From: Eustoma russellianum
Lineage: Eukaryota > Streptophyta > Magnoliopsida > Gentianales > Gentianaceae
Length of the DNA: 64,000 bases
NCBI GenBank assembly: GCA_036186865.1
Contig: AP025075.1
Coordinates: 18,691,071-18,755,070 of the forward strand
Direction of reading: 5' to 3'
Shown piece after piece: positions 56,540-64,000 of the stretch (position 1 is its first letter; each line of letters starts with the position of its first letter). Both the position numbers and the translations under genes were made by a program. The notes beneath the pieces were generated by a model. The model worked only from the letters and a program-made list of their open reading frames with translations. It did no database searches and had not been told where the DNA came from.

Positions 56540-58514
56540 CTATACCTCGTTAACCTTAATCCTCTGCCTCCATGAACTCCTATCCTGGACCATGTCCTCA
56601 GAGAGGTGCAAATCTAGTAGGTCGTGCCTAATCTGCTCATCCCTAGTCAGTTTGGGCCTGTCTTTACTCCTGTTCCCCTCTACAACGAGGCTTTCAATTG
56701 CTCTGACAGACACCGTTGTCTGTCCCTGCTTGACATGCCCAAACCATTTCAGTATTCTCTCCCTTATCTTATCTGCCATACTAACCACCCCTAACCTTTC
56801 TCGAAACACCTCATTTCTGATCCGGTCTTGCCTTGTATACCCACACATCCATCTCAACATCTGCATCTCTGCCACTTCCATCTTTTGCGACTGTGGCCTC
56901 TTGATGGCCCAGCAGTCTATTCTATGCAGTATTGCCGGTCGCACTGCCACCCTATAAAGTATTTCTTTTGATTTAGTTGGAAATTTCTTGTCACACGGCA
57001 CCCCACAGGCTGCCCTCCATCTACACCAGCCATCTTGAACTCGGTGTGCTACGTCCCTATCTATGTCCCAATCCTGCTGTACAAATGTTCTAAGGTACTT
57101 GAACTTACTTATCTGTTGTACCACTTGACCCTCGATGGTGAGCTGGCTATTCTCACCGTCGGCTACGCCGCTGAAGTCGTAGTGCAGATACTTGGTTCTA
57201 GAACGGATAACCCTTAAGCAATTTCTCTCTAAAACACCTCTCCACTGCTCTAGTCTCATACTCAAGGTATGTCTACTCTCGGCGACTAATACAATATCTT
57301 CAGCAAAAAGCATACACCACGAAACTGTCTCTTAGATCGGCTTTGACAACTCGTCAAGGACAACTGCAAAAAGAAATGGGCTTAGCGCAGACCCTTGATG
57401 GAGGCCTAATTCTACCAGAAAGAAGTCTGTATTCCCCACAGTTGTACGAACGGTTGTTTTCGTCCTAGCATACATATCCCTAATTATGTCTATATACTTC
57501 ATAGGAACCCCTCTTGCATCCAGGTTATCCCAGATCAGGCTACGTGGCACACTATCATATGCTTTTTCAAGATAGATGAAAACCATATGTAGATCGTGCT
57601 TCTTCTCCCTATAATTCTCCATTAATCTCCTTCGGATGTGTATTGCTTCCGTAGTTGACCGTCCTGGCACAAAACTAAATTAGCTCACCATAACCTGAGT
57701 TTCTCCCCTAATTCTATTGTCGATTACTCTCTCCCATAACTTCATGGTATGACTTAGCAACTTAATCCCTCGATAGTTCCTGCAACACTGTGTGTCTCCT
57801 TTATTCTTATATAGGGGACCACGACACTCTTTCTCCAATCATTTGGCATCATTCATGTTTTGTAAATAAGGTTGAAGTAGTTAGCCATTGAACCCCTTTC
57901 TCTCCCAAATAATTCCACGCCTAAATGGGTATGTTATCTAGGCCAACAGCTTTAGCTCTTTCCATCTTCTTCAGTGATCTCATCACCTCTCCTTATGTGA
58001 TGCTCCGACAGTGTGAGTTATTATGTTGTTGTTGGTTAGTGATGCTTTCTCTTTCTTCGTGGTCGGTCCTCCCACTGTTGAAAAGATTGTGAAAGTATGT
58101 TTGTCATTTCCACTTGACGTCTTGTGCTTTGACTAAAACATGTCCATCTTCTCTCTTTATAAACTTCTCGACTCCTTGGTCCTGTCTCTTTTGATCCCTA
58201 GCTTTGGCAATCTTGAACATATCATACTCTCAGCCTTTTGTTTCTAGCCTTTCATACATCCTTTTATAGGCTGCAGTCTTTGCCTTTGTCACTGCCTTTT
58301 TCTCCTCCTTCCTGGGGATTTTGTAGTTCTCCTTCAATCTCACTTTCTCTTACTCATCTGTGCAACTTAACAGCTCTCTAAAAATCATTTGTTTATCCTT
58401 TATTTTTGTTGCACATCTTCGGTCCACCACCATGTCTCTTTGTAAGGTCGTCTTTCCTGTTGTTACCCCAAGAGTTTCTCTCGCCGTGTGAGTAATAATA
58501 GTCGCCATATTCTC
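56540..58514 (-). pseudogene. LINE J RT domain (catalytic FADD changed to FAED)
   Basis: RT blocks in order: ERAKAVGLDNIPI near 57950, PGRSTTEAIHIRRRLMENY (57670 down), HMVFIYLEKAYDSVPRSLIW, GLHQGSALSPFLFAVVLDEL, then MLFAEDIVLVAESRH. In LINE 'b' and in the family this motif is FADD; here the second-last Asp codon reads Glu. The C-terminal part runs as one open frame to 56540 (VAEMQMLRWMCGYTR, RNEVFRERLGV, DRPKLTRDEQIRHDLL). A frame change separates 57332 from 57313. Confidence 0.87.
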
Positions 58515-59406
58515 CTACATCTGATTTGTGTCCTCACCCAGACGATCTAATGTCATGGAGATGACCTTGTCTCTAAATATATTAATTTTTTTGTCCTTCA
58601 AACATCCCCATCGAACCCTGGGTGGAAATTTTCCAACCCCCTTACTCAGCTTTTGGCTCAATGCTATAGCTACCACTAGTAAACACTGTTGCATCACTGC
58701 AGTCTCCCCTGGTATAACCTTGCAGTCCCTCCACAACCGTCGATCTTCATGTCTCATCAGAAAATAGTCAATCTGCGTGTTACATCCTCCACTGCTAAAA
58801 GTGATCAAATGCGATTCTTTTTTCTTAAAGAACGAGTTTATAATGCATAGGTCATGGTCCACTGCTATGTCTAGCAAATCTCTACCCTATTCGTTTCTAT
58901 CTCCATAACCAAACTTGCCATGTGCCGACTGAAAACCATCGGTATCCTTTCCAATGTGTCCACTAAAATCACCTCTGATATAAATTTGTTCCTCCCTATG
59001 TATTGACTTTAACACTACATTTAAGCAATCCCAAATCCCTTTCTTCTCTTGTTCTCCTTGTCCAACTTGGGGTGCGTAGGCGCAAATCATTGCCACTACC
59101 TCCTTGTTTAGTACTAACTTCAACACCATAATTCTATCATTATATATAATCACATCGATTACGTTTATGTGCAATTCTAACTTTACGAGAAATTCTACCC
59201 CATTCTTAGCCCCATCTGATCCCGAATATATCAACTTATACCCGTTACACTATTTGCCTTTATTTCCTTTCCACCTAGTCTCTTGGAGGCATGCTATATC
59301 TATCCTACGCCTCTTAACTATATCTACAACCTCCAACAATTCACCACTTGAGGTTCCTACATTCCAAGTGGCTACCCATAGACTATCTTCCTTTTCCTTC
59401 CCCCTA
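58515..59406 (-). pseudogene. LINE J endonuclease domain (APE type)
   Basis: The N-terminal block ATWNVGTSSGELLE and IACLQETRWKG (about 59380-59265) holds the Asn and Glu of AP-like endonucleases. A stop near 59250 precedes ICAYAPQVG and YIRGDFSGHIGKD (family GDFN, here Ser). Then come LLDIAVDHDLCIINSFF and the TQIDYFLMR block before the final His region. It would nick target DNA. At least two stops interrupt it. Confidence 0.84.
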
Positions 59407-62400
59407 GCTACACCCCTCTTCCCTAGACATGGTTACTATTTATTTAATTAGCTTGTCTTAAATGGCTAATTTGGCCTCTTTGGGACGTGTTGTCATAATG
59501 CATGTATATTATGATTTCTTGAACAAGTGGCATTAAGAAATTATGTACTATTACTTAATGGACATTTAAAATTGTCTTGCCTTAATGATATAATTTTAAT
59601 ATATTTTATACACATTTACATAGTATACTTTAAAGTGGCTAATTCATGATAAGGCCCCAAAAATTGGGCTTAAGGTTGAAAGTACCCATAGCCAACTTAA
59701 ATTACTCCATTTCTATTTAGTGTTCTAGTGATCATTTTTCATAATAATTATCTAATCACATAGAAAATATTACATAATTGAAATTCATTTCTTTAGGTGC
59801 ATTATGGCCATTGGGCCAAAACTTTGTAGAGTCCATTACTTGGAATTTCATCGATATGTAATGGTCACAATTATGGCCCATCTTCGCTTTTAGGTACTTG
59901 TTACTTTTATAATCATGAAAATACTCACCAATGGAAATTTGTGCTTTAATGTGACCCCATTTTCACTTTATGACCGAAACTAATGGTGTTACCATATAAA
60001 TTTTACCCACACAATTAGTCATGCATTAGTGATAAAAGGATAAAACCCATTTTCATGTTTTAACTATTATGAATATATGATGATGATTAAGAATGTACAT
60101 CAACATAAATAATTCTAACATGCTAAAATCATATTATACACATATGTTCAAAGATGAGATTTATGATGATGATCACGCTGAACATATCATGCAAGTATAT
60201 AGAGTGTGACATCCATGAAATCACGACCTCTTAAACCATGATCACCAAGATACTCATCATGATGATGGTGATGATTTCATGGCCTATACGAGAGGCTCAT
60301 AGACCGTCCCCTATAAGAAGAAAAATGGTGATCCTAATATGTTGATGATCAAAGATGGCATCTTTAATGACATGCATGATGGAAAGAGTTGTTTTGTACC
60401 ATCATAAGACTATAATACTACCATATCCATGAAAATCTCATCTCCTACATATGAACATAAGGAAGTGACATGCATGTATTAAAATGAAAATGGAGGAAGT
60501 TCTTGGAACACTTTCTAGTATAATACTCTCATGTGTGTACAGTTTTGTATCAAAGTGTTTTAAGGATGGTAAAGTTGCCTCCTTCTTGACATGTACGACC
60601 TAAAAGAGCTATTGATGGCTCAATTATGCCTTGCTTGTTACATTGAAGTGTCATCCTAAGTATATTTGATGAATTCATTCAAGAAAAGTATGCATGCATC
60701 ATTAATTTCAACATGCAAACATTCTTCTCTTCAATAAATGTTAAAGACTTCAATTTTAGTTGCATGCAAGATCCATTTCTTAATTGTGACCATACTAAAC
60801 TTCATTTTTAATTTCCTTGAAGGAGCTAGGAAGAATACTTGCCTTGGATGCTTGAACCTTACACCTAAGAGTGATAGATTTCTTCTTTGGGGAGGCTTGA
60901 GGGGTACACAGTCTTGAGGCCAAAAGGATGAAAGAAATAGTCTTGCATGAGAAAAATAGGAGTATAAATGTTCTAAGATTCAATCTAAGTGAACTTTACC
61001 TTGACATGACTTGGCTTCTTCCCTTGTTAAGCTCTAGATCTTCTCCTACTTCTTTGTTGAAGGTCACGAGTTGGGACTAAAATGGAAGAGAGGGTGAAGC
61101 TTTTGGGAAGATGTATGATAAGGAAGATGTAAGAAGGACAAAAGGGTGCTTTACCTTCAGGATACTTAGACTTGGAGACTTGAATCTTCTCTTGTAAAAG
61201 AATGGAAGAGATTAGCTTCCTTCTTGGTGATGACTCACAGATGGAGCATTGTGGGAGATGAGGGATTCTTGCTTTAGAGAGAGATGTGGTGAGTAGAATT
61301 GGAGTGTGAGAAAAAGAAATGAATAAGATGGAGTGGAATTATGGAGGAATTAGGGGTTTATGTCTCCCCTCCTTGTGTTAGCCGAAATTGATTGTAGTGT
61401 AGGCTAATGATTTGAGTTTCTTGGTTCATGAAGTTAGTGGGAAGAAAAGGTACTTGCATGAAATTGGATTGGGTGTTAATTGCCATGTGTAAAAGTTGTG
61501 ACATGATGAGGTGAAAAGAAAAGAGAAAAGAAATGCAAATTTTGGGGAAGGGCATAAGGGGTGGCCGGCTAGTGTAGTGGTTATAGGAATGATGGAGTTT
61601 CTTGGGTTTGTGAAGATATTATGCATGAAATTGTATTGGTGTTATCAAACTTGTGTAAGAAGTTGAAATGATGGATGAAGTTGTCTTATTCTCCATTCGG
61701 TTAATGGCTGAAAGTTTTAGCATGAGTGGAGGGGAAATTATGTGTTGCTGAAGAATAGTGATAGGGGAAATTCCTTGTTGCACGGAATTTGATTGGTAGT
61801 CAAATTACTTTGTGTAAGATTTGTGTTAAGAGTATGAGATAGAAGATTGATTGGAAGAAAAGAAAATTTTTCCTTTGGTTTCTTGCTGGGCCGAAATTGT
61901 TAGATGGTCATGTCGGAAGTTAAATCATGAGTTGAGGTGTATGGTGGGGAGAAAAGAGAGTTTGCATGAAACCTGGTTGGGGAGTACTCTTCGAAGTTGT
62001 AAGATAGATAATGATGAAAAGGCTAAGAATAGAAGAAATGGAAAAGATTGAGGGAAATTTCATGCATGAGTGGTGATTGGATGAGGCAATTCAAGGTAGG
62101 AAAAGAAGAAAGTAATATTACAAGTGGAATAATAAGATTAAATCCTCTATTCCCTTCATGCATTAGTCGAAATTTATAATGGAAAGAGAATAAAAACCAA
62201 GTATGATGTTTCTATGGAATCTAAGGAAAAGGAATAAGGAAAACACATGTAAGACATGCATGAAGATTGAGTGGGGGAACTTTTGATGATATGAGACAAT
62301 TCTTGTCTTTCTTGTCCTTTGATCCACTGAATTTTTTGTGCATGTAGCAGGGAAAAATCTTTAATCATGTTGCCTTTTTGGAAGAAAATAAAAGAAGAGG

Positions 62401-62615
62401 TGGTGTAAGATGTGTATGACATCTTAGTGGGTAGAAGTCTTTCTTGTGTAAGAATGTGCAATGATGGAAATAAAAAGGGAATGAGACAAATTTAGGGAAA
62501 ATAAATAGGAAAGGGCCAGATGGGGTTGTGAGTGCTAGTGGCTAGTGCATTTACCATATTCATCTCCCTTCTGTATTATTTAATTTTTCTTTATTTAGTT
62601 ATTTCTATTTATTTC

Positions 62616-63007
62616 TTTTTTTTCCGGAATGAGGATCTTATTAATAAACAAACAACAGTTTACAAACGTTCGTAAAAGATGCTCCTACATATTTACATCA
62701 GTATCACCAACATCATTAACACTACTATGTGCTACTAATAACTTATTTACTCGACAAAGAATGTCATCTCGAATGCGCGTAGGAGGAGGTGTTTGTTTGA
62801 CACATCCCTGAACTTTCTCGTTCCACCAATACCATATGCTGGATACTGCCTCCCGAAAGATATACCGCCATTTTCCTTGTTGATTCCGAGGACCCCATGA
62901 CGACGTCATATTCGCCTCTATCCATTTGTGCGTGTTCCGAACCATGAAAAACCGATGTCTATCTCCATGCTGGACAAGGTTGATATGTCCATATGTCCCT
63001 CCGTCTA
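62616..63007 (-). mobile_element. L1 3'-end fragment in right LTR of I
   Basis: Plus-strand T8 at 62616-62623 is the poly(A) tail. TTATTTCTATTTATTTC at 62599-62615 and 63008-63024 is a perfect 17-bp target duplication. The left LTR of I shows the unoccupied site at about 53130. The minus-strand stretch WYWWNEKVQGCVKQ resembles the very end of plant L1 ORF2. Confidence 0.82.
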
Positions 63008-64000
63008 TTATTTCTATTTATTTCCTTGCATTGTTAGCTAGTCTTTTACCTGTTAAGCTAATTTGTTTTAGTTTTTAAGTTTTATTTAAGGTACATTTTC
63101 ACATTTATTATACTATGTACAGCACAACGATCGCACTCTAACTCCGTCATAACAGTTTTTGTTCTCTTTTCCACTAGCCCGAAGGTGCAGGTCGTAAAAC
63201 CCACATACGTCCATCTCTTGTACAAGGTTGATCAAGGTGTGATCAAACCTTCATTTGTTCGGTGGTGGTGTTTGTGTTGTTGTTTTTGCTTGTTTGATTG
63301 TAAAAGGGTAGAGTTGGTGTTTAACTCCAGTCACCCTTGTGTCATGGTGTTACTTGTGATTACTGAATACCGTGGAAGGTGTCCTCGAAGACTAGAGTAG
63401 GTTGATTTAACCAAACTAGTATAAAAATCTTAGTGTTATTTACTTTCAGCACTTTTACTTTTAGTTCTCAGTTTTCTGCATCGTTAGTATTCTTAGAGAA
63501 AAATAGCAAACATTTTCCAAAAATTACAAAATTTAGCAGAAACATATCCACACGTCTTAGCATTCATTTGGGATAAATTTCATCTAATTTTGATAAGTAT
63601 AAGTCAGTCAAACATTCATACTTCTGAGACTAGTGCAATCTGATTCTCAGATCTGCAAAGGTTGAGAACATCAATATGGTTGAAATATTTACCAAGAAAA
63701 TTTTGAAAAACTGTTTTACTCCATTAAATTAAACATCTTAAGGGTCATACTATAAAAGTTTCAAGTCATTTTGAGCTGCCAATGAAAAGGAATAAAATTT
63801 TCATTTGAAGAACATTTTCTGGCAGATTGATACAATCTGAGTAAAACATTTTTTCAAGGGGTTAGACTTTGAGTTTTAATCTAAAATTTTCGTGAGAGCA
63901 CTATTAACATGTGAGAGCACATGGTTAACAAATTTCACAATTCTTGGAGGTCTACAACCTGGTCAATTAGTTCATTCAAATCAGGATATGAAAACAAAAA

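Larger units (their letters stand above)
56152..59427 (-). mobile_element. LINE J: near-full-length RTE-type LINE
   Basis: About 3.28 kb, close to the usual length of plant RTE elements. It has endonuclease and RT domains on the minus strand and a 3' end with a (GAT)n tail (plus-strand ATCATCATC at 56152-56172). Multiple stops and frame changes make it inactive. No target duplication is visible; target DNA is deleted instead. Confidence 0.85.
48339..63198 (-). mobile_element. Element I: gag-only Tekay-type element with giant LTRs
   Basis: A perfect 5-bp target duplication ACCCA (48334-48338 and 63199-63203) brackets a 14.9-kb element. On the minus strand: right LTR (63198-54942), primer site, gag, polypurine tract, left LTR (53321-48339). 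Without later insertions each LTR is about 4.7 kb, while the internal part is 1620 bp with gag only. Protease, RT and integrase are absent, so pol must have come from a relative such as element 1 or D. The two LTRs are almost identical over long stretches (for example 50701-50880 against 60362-60541), so it is among the younger insertions here. Confidence 0.88.
54942..63198 (-). repeat. 5' (right) LTR of element I, with LINE J and L1 tail inserted
   Basis: An 8257-bp span that reduces to about 4.57 kb after removing LINE J (56152-59427) and the L1 tail with one target copy. About 175 bp present in the left LTR (49555-49725) are missing at the LINE J site. Confidence 0.86.
41926..64000 (+). 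repeat. LTR G (SIRE-like family of B), split by three insertions
   Basis: Pieces 41926-42300, 44060-45216, 47810-48338 and 63199-64000 join into one LTR homologous to those of B and H: start TGTTTGAGAAATCAGGG, paired palindromes, GC box plus TATA, and ATCACCCTTGTGT-type tail. By alignment with H it should end about 110 bp past the window. It cannot be told whether it is a solo LTR or the 5' LTR of an element continuing to the right. Possible left target flank: GAAGG. Confidence 0.8.

Noticed and set aside
58515..59406. Stand-alone endonuclease/phosphatase family gene
   Set aside because: It is contiguous with RTE-type RT and the shared 3' UTR and sits as one unit inside the LTR of I, so it is the LINE endonuclease domain.

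Overview
The window is plant nuclear DNA, almost certainly from a eudicot-type, retrotransposon-rich and AT-rich region. The evidence is Ty3/gypsy chromoviruses, Ty1/copia elements with initiator-Met primer sites, RTE- and L1-type LINEs, and one degraded plant lipoxygenase fragment with plant-like GT-AG introns. No intact host gene, rRNA, tRNA gene, CRISPR array or bacterial-type operon was seen. The species cannot be named from the sequence.

Left block (1-39555) is a stack of nested insertions. The outermost layer is a Tekay-type LTR remnant F (+, 38610-39555). F is followed inward by Tekay-type element D (-, 30357-38609). D's gag is broken by CRM-like chromovirus E (-, 21457-30351). E's 3' LTR is broken after 37 bp by copia element C (-, 10162-21456). 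C's gag is broken by CRM-like element 2 (+, 6901-10156), and its reverse transcriptase (RT) gene is broken by Tekay-type element 1 (+, 3-6900). C's LTR also carries a complete gag-only copia element B (+, 12135-20165). E's 5' LTR carries solo LTR K (+, 28015-29405). D's LTR carries a LINE/copia mosaic (32603-34543) and an RTE LINE (36522-38286).

The centre (39556-41925) is the only non-transposon island. It holds two exons of a plant lipoxygenase (39787-41205) with splice sites still in place but with a frameshift and stops.

Right block (41926-64000) is one LTR, G (+), of the same family as B's LTRs. It has been opened three times: by a 5'-truncated L1 (42301-44059), by related solo LTR H (45217-47809), and by a 14.9-kb gag-only Tekay-type element I (-, 48339-63198, target duplication ACCCA). 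I has LTRs of about 4.7 kb around an internal region of only 1.6 kb. Its left LTR carries a short fragment of a GH18 chitinase-like gene; its right LTR carries a near-full-length RTE LINE (J) and an L1 tail.

Functionally there is no working gene set. The autonomous-type elements (1, 2, E) encode protease, RT, RNase H and integrase but are broken. B and I have only gag plus the cis signals (LTR, primer site, polypurine tract) and would need pol supplied in trans. Most useful to follow up: the gag-only elements with outsized LTRs, palindrome modules conserved in LTRs, an intron-like segment in an RT gene, the LINE/copia mosaic bounded by one target duplication, and the two host-gene fragments.
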